NCBI GenBank assembly: GCA_958295665.1
Contig: OY282560.1
Coordinates: 47,678,333-47,742,332 of the forward strand
DNA: 64,000 bases
Direction of reading: 5' to 3'
Origin: Tipula vernalis
Lineage: Eukaryota; Arthropoda; Insecta; Diptera; Tipulidae
Shown: positions 21,040-33,364 of the stretch, piece by piece
Position numbering within the stretch: position 1 is the first letter of the stretch
How the letters are laid out: each line of letters opens with the position of its first letter
Notes under the pieces: model-generated
Database searches by the model: none
The model's input: the letters and a program-made list of their open reading frames with translations, nothing else
Told to the model about the DNA's origin: nothing
Translations under genes and position numbers: made by a program

Positions 21040-23260
21040 TCTCGAAAAATTCACTAAATCGTTTTTTTTAAATCGCAGTGTTTCTAGGGTATTAGGCGCT
21101 GTACGTGTTTCCTCGCATATTTCTTCACTGGCGGTGAACACAAGGTTATCATTCCTTATGCACTATGTTGATGATTGCGTTGACCATACTACGCAACACT
21201 TTATTTTAAAAAGTTTCAATTACTTTTACGTTAGTTTTCTTGGTACAGCCCCATAACTGTATACCATACGTCCAAACAGGTTTCAATATCTGCCGATATA
21301 AGAGCAATTTATTATGTAATGTTAGTTCAGAGTTTCTTCCTATGAGTTTAACTCTTCTTTTTTTTAACATGCTCATTCCACTTCAGTTTAGCATCAAGGG
21401 TCATTCCTAAGTATTTTGTTAGGTTTGCATGTGGAATTGGTTGCGAATTCAGTCGAACAGGTAACCAATTAACATTTTTGTTGGTTAAGTTTATATCGAA
21501 AGATTTAGTCTCGTTGGGCTGAATGCACCATTTCTTCGTCCGGTTGACTCCTCGATAATGTCTCCAATTGCCAAGATTGTAGTACTTGCTCCTTTTGTGC
21601 TTGGTAAGTTTCGCGTATAAAGTGAGACGAGTATTGGCCCCAGAACACTTGCTTGTGTAATTCCAGCCGATATTTTCTTTAGTTCGGAGTATTGCTCCTC
21701 ATGTTTTTCAAGAAAGTATCGATTAGCTAGATATGACTTTAAAATCAGGTAAAACTGCTTCGGCAAATCTCTGCCTAGTTTATATTCCAGGACTCGGTGC
21801 CATACTTTGTCGAACGCTTGAGATACGTTTAAGAAGACATTTGAGCATATTTTTTTATTTTCCAGAGCATCTTCAATTAAATCTGTGATTCGGTGCACTT
21901 AGTCTCTATATACAAATTCAAATTGGTGAGGAGGAATGGGTTTCCTTACTTCTATTATTGATTTTAACGTCTTAAGTAGTAGCTTTTCAAATAATTTTGA
22001 AATTGTAGAAAGTAGGGAAATCGTACATTGTTTTCTTGTTTGGCGGCTTGGTATGTTTTGGAAACATTATCACCTCTGCCACCTTCCACTGGCATGTAAG
22101 GTATTTTAGTTTGAACGCTACGTTGATTACTTGCAGTAATTTTCGTAATCTCTTTTCTGGTAGTGCTTTAACTAAGTATAAGTCCAGTGATTAGGTCATA
22201 ACCAAGGGATTTTATTGAGCTATCGTCGAAACTATATTTTCTTTAGCTATTTGCCTAGAAAGAGGTTGAAATGTGTCTTCAAGGTAGGCTGTAAACAATG
22301 CAGCCTTTCCTTTAACACAAATTAAAGTTCCATCGTAGCTCTTTTTAACACCTTTAGTTGCTTTCCAAAGGGAATAATTAGTGTCCTTGTTGCTAGAAAG
22401 GTCGGCTAGGTATTCGCTAAAAGATTTGTTCTTGATTTCTTTGATAAGCATTTTCAATATGTTGCTTAAATAATTATGTCGTACTTTGCTTTGTGGTGTT
22501 CGGTTCCACTACCAGATTTGTCGCGCTTTCCATTTTTCTCTAACCAGATCTCTCACTTCTACTGGATAGTTGATGTGATTTTCGGTTTGCTGCCGGAGTT
22601 TTAATTGGTACTTGTAATTCAGAATTGTCTTCGACTAGGTTCCGTAGGAGATCCCAATTTGTTTTATTATTTTTTAACCAAGGCAAATTTCCTTTTTTCT
22701 TAATGACATCACTGAATTCCATAATGACAGGCGTATGGTCAGTCGAAATTCCTTCACTGTTTTCGAGTAGTACATAGTTTTCTGATATCCCTTTCGTTAC
22801 AAAGAAATCTATCAAATCTGGTATCTTATTAGTATCCGCTGGTCAATATGCTAGTTTGAAGCCCGACCTGCTGCAAATAGCTCCATGCCCGTGTGGGTTG
22901 TTTGTCTTGATCCCTAATATTTTTAGCATTAAAATTGCTTCCGATTATGAAATTAAAACCGAGCGATTTGAGTAACGTAACATAGTATTCTTTATTCAGA
23001 TTATAGCGCGGAGGGCAATATATTGAAGATATGGTCATTGCCTTTTGATTCTTCCACTCTTTCTTTTTCAATTTTTACTCCTTCGTAATGTTCAATGTTT
23101 TCCTTCACAAATATGGTTGAGCCTCCTCTCGAATTCTAACGAATAAATGTTTTGTGAGATGAGATTCTGAAATTAGGCATATCTATGTATCTTTTCTAAA
23201 TTTAGAAAAAATTCTAGCTCTGGATTAGTACATCATGGAAATAATTTCATCCACTGTTTA
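21040..23260 (-). pseudogene. Jockey-type LINE ORF2: endonuclease and reverse transcriptase
   Basis: The endonuclease half shows ISESHLTKHLF (about 23170), GGSTIFVKENIEHYEGV, IYCPPRYN (23010), FIIGSNFNAKN (22935) where GGDxNAKH is usual, and DHTPVIMEF (22730-22700). RT gives SQAFDKVWH (about 21805), LKSYLANRYF, AGITQASVLGPILVSLYT and, past the active site, IPHANLTKYLGMTLDAKLKW (21440-21380) and KPVWTYGIQLWGC (about 21260). The FADD catalytic box is missing: sequence jumps from ASTTILAI to the TKKWCIQPNETKS part. Many stops and shifts. The order and motifs are those of the jockey clade. Confidence 0.88.
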
Positions 23261-23299
23261 TTGCTTATTTAACCGCTTATTAATAACATCCAGGCTTCT

Positions 23300-23694
23300 T
23301 TCTTGTTTTAGTAGCCTTAAGTTTATGGCTTCAATATTCTTTAGAATTTTTCAAGAATTAGATTTTGGTCGTCTTCCTTGTTACTCAGTGTTTCCCGCTG
23401 TTGTAAAATCTGTGAGTAAGTTTTTCGGCCTACTATTGCACTTGTTTGTGGTAGTTCTACCACTAGGTTTTTGGACATTATCCTATTACTGGGCACTCCA
23501 CGGTTTAGTACGCCCTGGCGTTTTTGTCTCTCAAATTTTTCAGTTCCCTTCCTACTTCACATCTTCTGTAGTTAACGGGATGCTCTCCGTTACAATTTAC
23601 GCATTTTGGAGGCATACTTTTTGTCAAATTACAAGCTTGGGCTAGATGTCTTCGCATCAATATTAAGTAATTTTTTTACACCTTTTATTTACTA
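23300..23694 (-). pseudogene. Jockey LINE ORF1 (Gag-like), C-terminal part
   Basis: The minus strand gives ARRHLAQACN, then MPPKCVNCNGEHPVNYRRC, followed by LKNLRDK (23650-23520). This is the last CCHC knuckle of jockey Gag-like proteins with its NYRGC-type ending. It belongs to the same element as ORF2. Its upstream half lies beyond 25642, on the other side of the piggyBac insertion. Confidence 0.85.
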
Positions 23695-23897
23695 TTAACC
23701 CTTTTGGAGACACCAGGGTCTGGCCAAACCCTTTTTGTGTTTGTTTGCATTATTTTGATATTTATAATTTCCCCATCGTCAAAATATTCCTCTTTATCCT
23801 CAAGCTACTAGTTTTGAACAGATATATGAAAATAAACTACCAAAAATAGGTGGGTGGTCGGGAGTTTAAAAGGCATCGTAAAATTCTAGTCATATTC

Positions 23898-23921
23898 GAA
23901 ACACAAGGGTCTAGCCAGACC
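23898..23921 (+). repeat. piggyBac left subterminal inverted repeat
   Basis: GAAACACAAGGGTCTAGCCA and four further bases, identical to the reverse complement of 25580-25603. A related CAGGGTCTGGCC word also occurs at 23715-23726 near the left tip. Confidence 0.85.
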
Positions 23922-24076
23922 CCATACACATTTTATATGAAAATATACTAAATTTGTATCTATCTGTTCTCACACGTGTATATTTATCTCTCCTGAGTTC
24001 CCGTTATTTATTCGTTTTCGATTATTGTGCTTTGTATTTTAGCACGTGCAGTGTCATACTCTCTTCGAATTTTGTG

Positions 24077-25390
24077 CTGAAAACAGTGTGTAAAGGTTTC
24101 TTTTCTGATCTTGAAGGAGAACGAGCAACGGATGAAGAAGAAGATGTTGATAATTTTGCTGTTGAAGCAGATTTCGATGAAGATGCTGATTATATGCCAA
24201 ATGAAGATGACGCATCGGAGATAGAAGCAAAGCAGGAATTAGATATACTAAATACTATCAACAACTGAAATTCAAACGGCAGTTGGACTACATCAAGTAG
24301 ACGAAATGAGGCAAGCAGCCGAAACGCAGTCAACAAATGAAATGCAGACCGCTAGGAAGCTATGAATTTAGTGCACACATTGTACATGTTCGGGAAAGAT
24401 GGTAAGAAGTGGAACAGAGCACTGCCATCAATTGATCGGACACGTATCCATAATGTTATGAGGTTTAGTAGAGTGTCTACTTCGACAAACTCGGTACCAA
24501 TTGAAGTGATTAAGTGGTTTCTAACACCAAACAATGTGTTTATCATAATAAAGAAATACTAAAAATCCAACCAAAAACATTAAGGTATAAATGCATTTAT
24601 TGCTATACTCTTAGCTGCTGGCGTAAGCCACAATAATATGCAACATGCGAGTTTTCTGTGGAAAATGATGAACCTTCCCATTTTTAGAGCAACAATGTCA
24701 TACCGCCGTTTCATTGCTCTGTCACGATGTATACGATTTGATGATAGCCGTACCCGTAATTTTTGTGCACAATCCGATAAAGCTGCACCAATTAGGGATA
24801 TATGGAATTTGTTAAACGAAAATTTGGAAAGAAATTATCGACCACTTAGTGATATTACCATAGACGAACAATTGTTTCCATATCGTGGGAGGACGAAGTT
24901 CACTCAGTACATACCGTCTAAAGCTGCGAGGTATGGAATTAAAGTATGGTGGGCATACGATGCAAAAACACACTATCCACTACAAGGAAATATTTATACG
25001 GGTAAAGATGCAGGTGCAGAACAGGCCGTTGACCAAGGACAAAATGAAATGTTGCGTTTGGCGTCTAGGTATTCGAACTCGGGAAGGACAATCGTGGCCG
25101 ATAATTTGTTTACTACCTTACAAGGGTGTAAACGCCTCATAGTGATCGAAATCGATAGATCACGAAAATAAAGCAGGCGTCAACGCAATGGATCAAATGT
25201 TAAGCCACTTCACCACAAAACGACAAACAAAAAGATAGACTTTGGTATTCTTTTATAACATAATTGACATTATGGGATTGGCGAGTTATATCATCTGCAA
25301 AGAAGTTAACCGTTACAAAAACACAGATGCTCGCAGGAAATTTTTGTTCTCGCTTTCAGAAACTCTACTTTGTCCGCAAATAGAAGCTCA
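24077..25390 (+). pseudogene. piggyBac transposase pseudogene
   Basis: The acidic N-terminal part (DEEEDVDNFAVEADFDEDADY, about 24134-24200) is followed, after breaks, by GKDGKKWNRALP (24393-) and the main piece at 24638-25171. That piece has MSYRRFIALSRCIRFDD, ITIDEQLFPYRGRTKFTQYI (first catalytic Asp) and TIVADNLFTTLQG (second Asp). A shifted frame gives NKAGVNAMDQMLSHFTTKR (about 25167-25225), matching the GVDxxDQ box of the third catalytic Asp but with Asn in the first place, then ASYIICKEVNRY. Some 80-90 residues between the second and third Asp boxes are deleted, and the Cys-rich C-terminus is not visible. It cannot encode an active transposase. Confidence 0.85.
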
Positions 25391-25579
25391 GTAATAAAGT
25401 AATTTTCGTGTCGATCAGCAATAGAGGCATTGTACAAATGAAGATATATAAATGTTTCATTTTTTTTTTTAGTATATTTAGGCTATGAATTCATTCCTGT
25501 AATTTTTATTTAGTAATAAAACTTAATTGTTAAAACCAAACTAACATTTAATTTATTTAAACTTAATTTGACGTATAGA

Positions 25580-25603
25580 GGTCTGGCTAGACCCTTGTGT
25601 TTC
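25580..25603 (-). repeat. piggyBac right subterminal inverted repeat
   Basis: Reverse complement of 23898-23921 over all 24 bases. It lies 36 bases from the right TTAA, while its partner lies about 200 bases from the left one. Confidence 0.85.
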
Positions 25604-25642
25604 CAATGTGAAAATCAAATGTGGGGTTCACACAAGGGTTAA

Positions 25643-26400
25643 AGGTAAGCATAAAAGCATAAACAATGGAAGCCACTTTTTATTAATTTTGATCCCTTGA
25701 TCACTTCCGGTGTTTTTCTTTTTTTAGGATATTTACCGCTTCCTCTATTTTGAAGCCCTACTGCTTAAGGTCTTCGATTAAATCCTGCTTTGTACAGGTT
25801 GGATGAAAACCTCTGGCCATCACTTTGATCGGGCGATCATTTTTGCCTTCAATTGTCAGCTTTGCGGCCAATGCTGTCTATAAGTTTCAATATCTGTTGT
25901 ATTGGATTTTCCATTTGTTATTATTCAGTGCTACAAATCTTTATTCTTCTGAAGATACCGATTTCATTGTGGTGGTGTCTTTTCCTTAATTTTGGTAGGT
26001 TGATTTTCCTGATCGGGTATATTTTGCTGATTTTGATTTAATACACCTGATTTTGAAGTTTGGTTGTGAAGCTACAATTTCTGGAGAAGATTCTGCCTTC
26101 CTTTTTTGCAGGTCTTTTTTCCCTGTTCTTTTTTAGGATCCAGTCAGTTTCTTCTTTGAATTCTTCTTCGTCAGTGTGGAACTCTGAAGCCTCTGGTTTC
26201 TTAGTTTTTCAATTTTACACAGTTGTCTACGGAGTTCTTCATTTTCTATCTCAACACTTCTAGTTGAGGCTTCATTTTCTATCTCAACACTTCTAGTTGA
26301 GGATGTTGGTGACCTTGGGATTATGGTACTTCTTCCAAATGAGTTTACAAAGTTCATTACCTCTGAAGTATTGCGGTCATTAAATATCGACGAGTCTGAG
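25643..26400 (-). pseudogene. Jockey LINE ORF1 (Gag-like), N-terminal part
   Basis: Reads AKLTIEGKNDRPIKVMARGFHPTCT (about 25860-25795), the RxIKVVxRGLHP segment typical of jockey Gag proteins, with a Lys-rich RRL-type N-terminal region including EELRRQLCKIEKL upstream (26357-26133). The coding then meets the right TTAA of the piggyBac at 25642 and resumes at 23694. Stops and frameshifts are present. Confidence 0.75.
26240..26302. repeat. 33-bp tandem duplication inside jockey ORF1
   Basis: Two head-to-tail copies of a 33-base unit starting CATTTTCTATCTCAACAC; on the coding strand it duplicates STRSVEIENE in frame. A multiple of three, so it leaves the frame intact. Confidence 0.9.
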
Positions 26401-27540
26401 CCAGCATTGAATATTGATCCAACTTAAGTTTTTATGTTACAAGCCTTGCTTGTGCGAAAATACAATTTAGATGCAGCCATTAATATCTAATAAAATTTAT
26501 TTACTATATCGAAAAAGCGATTTTGACGCAAGTTTTAGATCAAACAAAATGGTGATACTATTTGTATCAAATACAGAAACTTTATAGAAAGTTAAGTTTA
26601 ATTTTTGTTCCTTTTTCTTTTCTTCCTCCTTTTCAATAACTACCAGATCTCCGGTAGGATTGCTGGCACATCAACTAATGCAATTGATTATTTGTAAATT
26701 AAATGAAATTTTTGTAAATTTGTAATAATCCAAATGCTTTTCAATTCGATGCTATTTGCTTGCTTCTAGTTGTAATTTAACCACAAGTATTTTCTACCTT
26801 CTATTTTCTATTTTCTATCTTATTTACGAAAAAAAATATCGCAACAAAAAAATCGGCTAGTTTTGTCGCAATTTAATAAAATATCTACCAAAAATGTCGC
26901 AAAGCAAATATTTCGCAGCCCGAAAAATTTACGTTTTAAAATATTTATTTATTCTATGTTTATCTACAAATAATTCGTTTTTACCGAATGTTTGCTTCAA
27001 CTCAAATCCTATGATCTTGAAATTCATCTAAAAAGTACGACGGTTTTTCATAATAATGACCATTTCGTACTGGCTCATGCACTACTTTTTCCATATCTTC
27101 TTTAAAAATACTTACACTTTCACATAAGGCACTCACTGATTGCCCAATTTTAATTAGGATTGAATCCAATATCATCGAAATAATTGCCTTTCCAATTAAC
27201 ATTTGGATGCTATTTCTTTGCCGTACAAATTGAGTAGATACAAAGCCGTAGTGTATAGCGATTTACCTTGCAGGGATAAGGAATTTTTTTATTTAATCAT
27301 TTTACACAGGTCTGGAAACATCTATTTAAATTATGTAGTTTGAATTATCTTCTTTTGCTTTTTGCTTGTGTCACTCTCAAAACATCTTCATTGTAAATAT
27401 TATTTATAAAATATAGACAACTCACAAAAATCTAAAATACAAGAATTTTATTTTACAAATAAGCGAATCGAGCAAAATAAACAAGCGCATTTACAAACCC
27501 TTTTACACTGATACTCGCTGGAAATCAATGCATATACATT
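26401..27540. other. No gene recognised
   Basis: AT-rich. The part next to the jockey ORF1 may be the LINE 5' UTR. A 66-codon minus-strand open frame at 27202-27002 matches nothing I know. Confidence 0.45.
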
Positions 27541-29800
27541 TCAAATCTGAAAAATAAAAATCTCGAACAATCTCGATAGAAACTCGAATAATTTTCATAA
27601 TAATTGAATAATCTGATAAAGCCTAGATTAATGTTCACATGAAAAAGACGCCTACGTTTGCCGAAAACTCTGATTTTTCGTCACCAATATTTGGATGTTT
27701 TATCTTCAGAGCTATTTGGCCATTTTTTCATTGCACAAGTCGAATTTCACCATAATTGGTTAAGAAACAGCCAAATTCCATTCCGATCAGCTATATTCCA
27801 GAATTTCATCTAAAAATCATTTCCATCATACTTGTCGTCAAGTACATTATTTGAAATGAGTGTTTTTTAATTAAATTATTTAAAATTGGGCAACACTGAA
27901 TTAATAAATTGATACATAAGATATAGTCTAAATCACGGATAATTTTAAAAAACTCGAAATGTTTATATATTCTACTAATTTTGCAATAATTTTGAATAAT
28001 TTCGAAATTCTTGAAAAATTTAAAATAATCTCCATATACATAATTTTGAATATAATATCGAAACTCCCGATTCCTAACCAAAACAAACTCCAAGGAATTC
28101 AACGTTATCCAACTCAACATCATGTAAAATTTTGAAAAATCTGAAATAATTTCGAATTGTCTTATCTTGGCATCCAATATTCATCAAATAATTTTGAAAA
28201 ATCTCTGATAGTCTCGAATAATCACGATTCCTTGCATTATCTTCGCTCCACTCGACTTTTTAAGTTTCTCTTTTCGTAGAGTCTAAGCTCAGTAAATCAA
28301 AATTTTGAAAAAATTTTAAGCTCGAAATATTTGAAAATCTCAAAATTTTGTTTCTCGAAAAATCCTGAATTATCTGAATTATAATAAATGTCAAGGGACT
28401 TAAGATTGGACAAACATAACAACGCCTTTAAAATCTCGAATAACCTCGAGTATCGAGTAAACTCAAATAATAACGAGTCTCAACGAATAATCCCGGATAA
28501 TGTCGAAAATTTTAAAAACATCCAATAATATAAGCAAATCACCACGAACAATCTTGAATAATCTCAGAAAATCTCGAATAATAAACGAAAAGAGTTTTAT
28601 GCAACTAAAACCTAGGAAAGTGTCAAGAATCTAAAAAAAATTCGTAAAATTCCGAATAATTTCCAAATTTTGAAAACTTCAGAATAAGTTCTCATTATCC
28701 CAGGCCAGTCCAATCCTGGATTACGATAACTTAAAGTGTCTTACATTATGACTTAAAAATACATACTTCGGGATTTTCGAAATACAATATTTAGACGTTA
28801 TTCGAGATTTTAGATATTTTTCGAGATTATCAAGATTTTTGATATTAATCGACTTTAGTTCGGATTGAAAAATAAAAGCGCTAACTTTAACATTGAGTTA
28901 GGTAAGATTCTCGATATATGAGAACATTGAAATTTAAATGTGGTGTATACCTTCATGAATTATTGATGGTTTTAAGTTTATCTTTCAAAATTTTATAGAT
29001 GTCAATATTATTTGAAAATCTTGATATTACTCGAGTATTCGAGTTTAGCTAGGAGTTCAATTACAAGTACCAGAACATTCATATCAGTTAGATTATCTTA
29101 GTTAGATTATCTAGCGTCGTGACGCTTGGCATTGAAATTATTCGAAATAATCATCATTGCTACATTTTCGAGATTATTCGATGTTTTGCGAACCCTGCAT
29201 ACGGATTTTTAGAAATTACTTGTGCTTCTCGATAATCCTCGGAATTTTCAAGGCGTTTAGGTCTCCTCAACGTATTATTGAAATAGTGATTTATAGAAAA
29301 TTTTATTTTTAACCTTTCCAAAATTTGTATGCATTTAAGATAAGTTTGGAGGATGTTGCGTTATCTAGATGAAATTTATTAGAATATTTGAGATTTTCCG
29401 AAATTGTAAAAATAATTTTGGATTAATCTAGAAATGCAATATACAAAATCAATCGTAAAAATCTCTCAAATTGCTGTATGCAAGCAATGCCATCCATTAC
29501 ATTCATGGAGCAGCTGCCTCTGCAAATAATCTCGAATAGTTATGAAAATTTCGAATAATCTCGAATATGTCGAAAAATCTAAAAAATTTAAAAAAAAATC
29601 GGTTAAGTTCAGATAATCATGAATGATCTCGAATAATCTCTAATAATTCTAGATGATCTCGTAAATCTCGAATAACATCAACTAATTTCAAATAATCACA
29701 ATCTCGTATTTCAAATAATGAAGAATTTTTTTCGAGATTTTTCGAGATTATTTGAGATCATCCGAATAATCTTGAATAATCTCTGATATAATTTTGCGAA
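27541..29800. repeat. Cryptically simple region built on the word TCTCGAATAAT
   Basis: The words CTCGAATAAT and CTCGAAAAT and near variants recur throughout, for example at about 27583, 28213, 28435, 28575, 29534, 29560, 29628 and 29666. From about 28790 to 29180, and again around 29730-29790, the same word appears reversed (TTCGAGATTATTCG). It is not a clean tandem array; it looks like an old short-unit satellite scrambled by point change, slippage and inversion. Open frames here are consequences of the composition. Confidence 0.7.
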
Positions 29801-32371
29801 AATTGTATCTCTGAAAACTTGATTTTTTTGCTATTAGACAACGGTAACCCGAATGAATTACAATCAATTTTATAATTACCATTATGTGAATTTTGTTTCA
29901 CAATGGTATGTTGTTGATAAAATTAGGAACATCTTCAAATAAGGGGATATGTGTAGCTTCAGATAATAAGTAAGAGCTTATTTCAATCAGATGGGCTTGT
30001 TCTATATCGACCAGTGCTGTATATAGATTTTTTTTTTTGGATAGATGTAAAAAGTACAAGCTTCCGCCCTTAATTCAGCAAATCATTTTAATTCTGAGCC
30101 TTTCGGCAGCAATCGAACTTTTGGAGTAAGAAACGTTCATGCTTTGACCGAATTTAGTACAATAAAACTTTACGAAATTAACAATTTTTACAACTTGCGA
30201 AAGTACCGCAATTAATCCTGGATAATTGTTTGTTGCTCTCAAATATTCTCGATGTAAGAATGAGTGAATTTTTTTCCATCGCTACTAAAGTTGCCTCTTT
30301 TATTTTTATAGCTACTCCGTATGTATGCCAGTTTTTTAGGAAAAATAATTTGATCTAGAATAAAATTAATTCAACTGCAACTCATATAAATCTCAAAAAA
30401 CTTTCAAACAATCCCAGATAGAGAACTCTATGGCATCCAAACGTCAATTTCGTTTTTAAAATCTTCGATCGAATCTTACCTTCGATGGAGGAAGTTTGTT
30501 TTTAAGGAGTTTCCTAAAAATTGGAAGTCTGAAACATTTAGGATTAGCTCAACTGGATAGCTCACTCGAAAACTCGAAAATCTCAATAATTTCGAAAATC
30601 CCGAAAAATCAACGAAAATAGTCGAAAATAGATTCGGCAAAACGAACAGTAATTCGGCAGGTCTAAGCAAAACGAGTGGATTGCTTTTTTGATATTTTTA
30701 AGTTTCTTTAAAATTCTTAAAATTTCAAAGCTATTCCAGACCAAATTTTAAGCTTAACTAAACATTAAGCTCTAAAGAAGGAATTCTCTCTGGGCAAATT
30801 AAAGAATTAAAAGACTCGTATAACTCGTAATTCTAGATTTTTTAATTGGTCACATTTGCAGGCATTTTGCCTAAACGAATTTTGAAATCTATCTATCTGG
30901 TATCTCAACAGGTAAAATATGCTGATGGAAAAAATGACATTTGAACCTTGACATGCAATTTTGTAATGTATCATGATAAGCGGTCACAACTCAGCACGCT
31001 GTGTTCAATATTTTGATTAGATACCGGAGTTTTTGGTTTCAGAGGGAAAAAAACTGATTGTTGGAAAAAATAATTTCTAATCAGCTAGAGTTGAATTTTA
31101 AAATTACATTTTATTGAGCCAACGTAGTATAGGAAGCTTGATATTTCTCATTAAACTTTTATTGTTTGGCTTTGACGAAGAATTTACGGTTTTGATTTGA
31201 TGTGATTCATCTTTGCAACACCACTCTGTTCTTTGCAAGTTTTCAAAAGTCTCACACTATCAACGATTTTTTGACAACACATTTTCGATGAATTATCATT
31301 CGTTAAATTATTCACCTTCCACACTTCCATATTTTGTTAAAAAAAATTTACGTCGTCATTTTTCTCTTATAATCTTCAATATAATATGTAAATTATGTAA
31401 TTAGTTTACAATCCATCCCATTGTTATGTCGGCTATACATCTAAGTCATAAAACACTATACTTAACCGGTATCTTGTTGTAAAATAAAAAGTATAAAATT
31501 AACGTTGAAATGATCTTACTAGATTATGTACTAAAATTGGCATTTATACGTGCGACAGCTTAAGTGCTTGATATATTTGGATACATACCTGCATCATACA
31601 TCACATCTGTTACATGTGTACACGATTGTGCACAGTATGACAACTTTCTAACGTCTCATTAAACGAGACTGTTACAGTTTTATGTATTTGGTTAAATTAA
31701 TTAATGTAGATTGTATAGAATGCACAATAAATTAAAAATTGATCATTCAATTCATAAATCGCATTACTATAATATGTATGTTGTTAGTGTAAAAGAGTGG
31801 CAGGGATGTTATGTAACGTTGGTGTATAAATATTTGCTTTTAAATTATATGGTTATATTTGGTCTAACTCGTTTACATTCCAGATTACGTGGTTGCAAAG
31901 TAAATGGTAAAATCATCAAAACAATATATTTTCAATCAATTACATAAATAATTTGATAGTTCTTTCTAAATACTACGAGACATCTCTTGATGTACACCAT
32001 GTATTAATGGATTTCAAACAAATATAAGACTCAACTAACATAGACTACAGACTAACTAAATATCTATTTTATGATTTTACAGACCACACGACGAAATTGA
32101 GTTTACCGGTGGGAACTGGATATTTGAGCAAGTGACACGATTCAAATAATTGGAATCTCTTGTCGTTCATGATAATTGTGTATAAGCAGGAATATCAATC
32201 TTGCCGCTGGCAGCCATGTGTTCACTGTTAAAGTCTAAATATCTTGCAAATGTCGACAATCTGAAATTGTACACACTGTAGATTGTCAAACTTAAACGTA
32301 TTTTGCAACAAATGTCCAATAGAACTCAATGAGGAAAAAGATAAAAAATGCCATGGCAATAACTAATGTTT
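29801..32371. other. No gene recognised
   Basis: AT-rich, probably intronic or intergenic. The open frames (31213-31404, 31711-31947) lack any family resemblance. A TTTTACAG acceptor-like site occurs at 32075-32082 (see rejected items). Confidence 0.5.
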
Positions 32372-32565
32372 TTATAACCATAAATACAACCCAACGTGTA
32401 TAAAATTTTTAAATATTTGACATCCTGTTTCTTAAAAAACCACAGCAATAGAAATCATGTTTGGCAAACATTTTTTTATTCAGTGCTACCTATTCAAAAA
32501 ATAAAAATCATAAAATTAAAACATGACTTCTGGTCCCATATAACGAATTTGTGATTAAGCGTACT
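32372..32565. mobile_element. Element-X-derived palindromic copy 0 (right half only)
   Basis: Contains ATAAATACAAC, GACATCCTGTTTCTTAAAAA, ATAAAAATCATAAAATTAAA and ACATGACTTCTGGTCCCATA, ending near GTGATTAAGCGTAC. This is the inverse of the element X end and matches the right halves of copies 1 and 2. Its left half is absent. Confidence 0.75.
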
Positions 32566-32577
32566 TTTCACCATATA

Positions 32578-32818
32578 GTCCATCAACCAATCATAAAACG
32601 AATCAAATTTTAGATTTTTTATTCTTAGGATCTGTTCATCACGGTATATGACATTACTACAAAAGATGCACTACGGCATGTTGCAGTACAGCATTTTGAT
32701 ATGAAATTCGAAATATGTGATGAAATAAACAAAATATCCCGTAGTGTTCCGTAAGTAGTGATATGAAATATGCCATAACGGTAGGGCCCCCTTACTTTTA
32801 TATATATAGGGTAAACAA
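32578..32818. repeat. Unit separating element-X copies, first copy
   Basis: Starts GTCCATCAACCAATCATAAA and contains TCTTAGGATCTGTTCATCAC, ATGCACTACGGCATGTTGCA and GAAATTCGAAATATGTGATG. All recur in order at 33365-33618. The word shared by both, ACTACGGCATGTTGCAGTAC, is not part of the palindromic element, so a larger block was duplicated. Confidence 0.8.
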
Positions 32819-32820
32819 TA

Positions 32821-33310
32821 CGTCAAATCACAAATTTTTGGAAGTCATGTTTTAATTTTATGATATTTATGTTTTGAATATTTGCACTAAATAAAAATGA
32901 AAAATTATGCAACATGATTTTTAGTTCAGGAAATCAGAGGGATTTGACCTAACAAAATGCAAGACTCATACGAACCTTTTATTTTCATTTTACCCAATAT
33001 TTTTTCCTTTGATGTTTAATAGAACTAAATAACAAAAAGGAGATAATTCAAAAAAAAAAATCCCTATTCATTTATCTTTAAAATGAGCCCAATTTTATAA
33101 TTTTCGGTTAATAATGTTTCTTCCTAAAGCAATAAATACAACAACAAGCATGATATTTTAAAATATTTGATACCCTATATCTTAAAAAACAACAACAACA
33201 AAAATTATGTTCCATAAACAATTTTTTTACGCAGTGCCACACATTCGAAATATAAAAATCATAAAATGAAAACATGACTTCTGGTCCCATACAACGAATT
33301 TGGAATTGAG
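32821..33310. mobile_element. Element-X-derived palindromic MITE, copy 1
   Basis: Left end CGTCAAATCACAAATTTTTG then GAAGTCATGTTTTAATTTTA; the right end reads, inverted, AATTCGTTGTATGGGACCAG then AAGTCATGTTTTCATTTTAT. The two halves are inverted repeats over most of their length (for example GCACTAAATAAAAATG against the inverted GGCACTGCGTAAAAAA). It lacks coding capacity. Its right arm also matches the inner sequence of element X at 10674-10915, including GGGCTCATTTTAAAG. Confidence 0.82.
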
Positions 33311-33364
33311 CGTACTTTTCACCATATACAAAATGTAAAACACAAAAGGGATATCACGTGACCA

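Larger units (their letters stand above)
23695..25642 (+). mobile_element. piggyBac-family DNA transposon inserted in the jockey gag
   Basis: Bounded by TTAA on both sides (23695-23698 and 25639-25642), the invariant target of piggyBac. The ends read TTAACCCTTTTGG and, inverted, TTAACCCTTGTGT. A second, subterminal inverted repeat of 24 identical bases is present about 200 bases from the left end and about 36 bases from the right end, an asymmetric layout like that of piggyBac itself. It splits the LINE ORF1 into 23300-23694 and 25643-26400. Its own transposase is defective. Confidence 0.88.

Noticed and set aside
23235..23645. Plus-strand hydrophobic open frame of 136 codons, resembling a membrane protein
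   Set aside because: It is antisense to the jockey Gag C-terminus and the start of ORF2; its hydrophobicity comes from reading A-rich coding sequence backwards (T-rich codons).
32075..32150. TTTTACAG acceptor followed by a frame that could join the phase-1 exon at 19706
   Set aside because: The joined frame would end after 17 codons and give a protein of about 50 residues without any recognisable feature; AT-rich DNA has many such acceptors. No evidence beyond chance.
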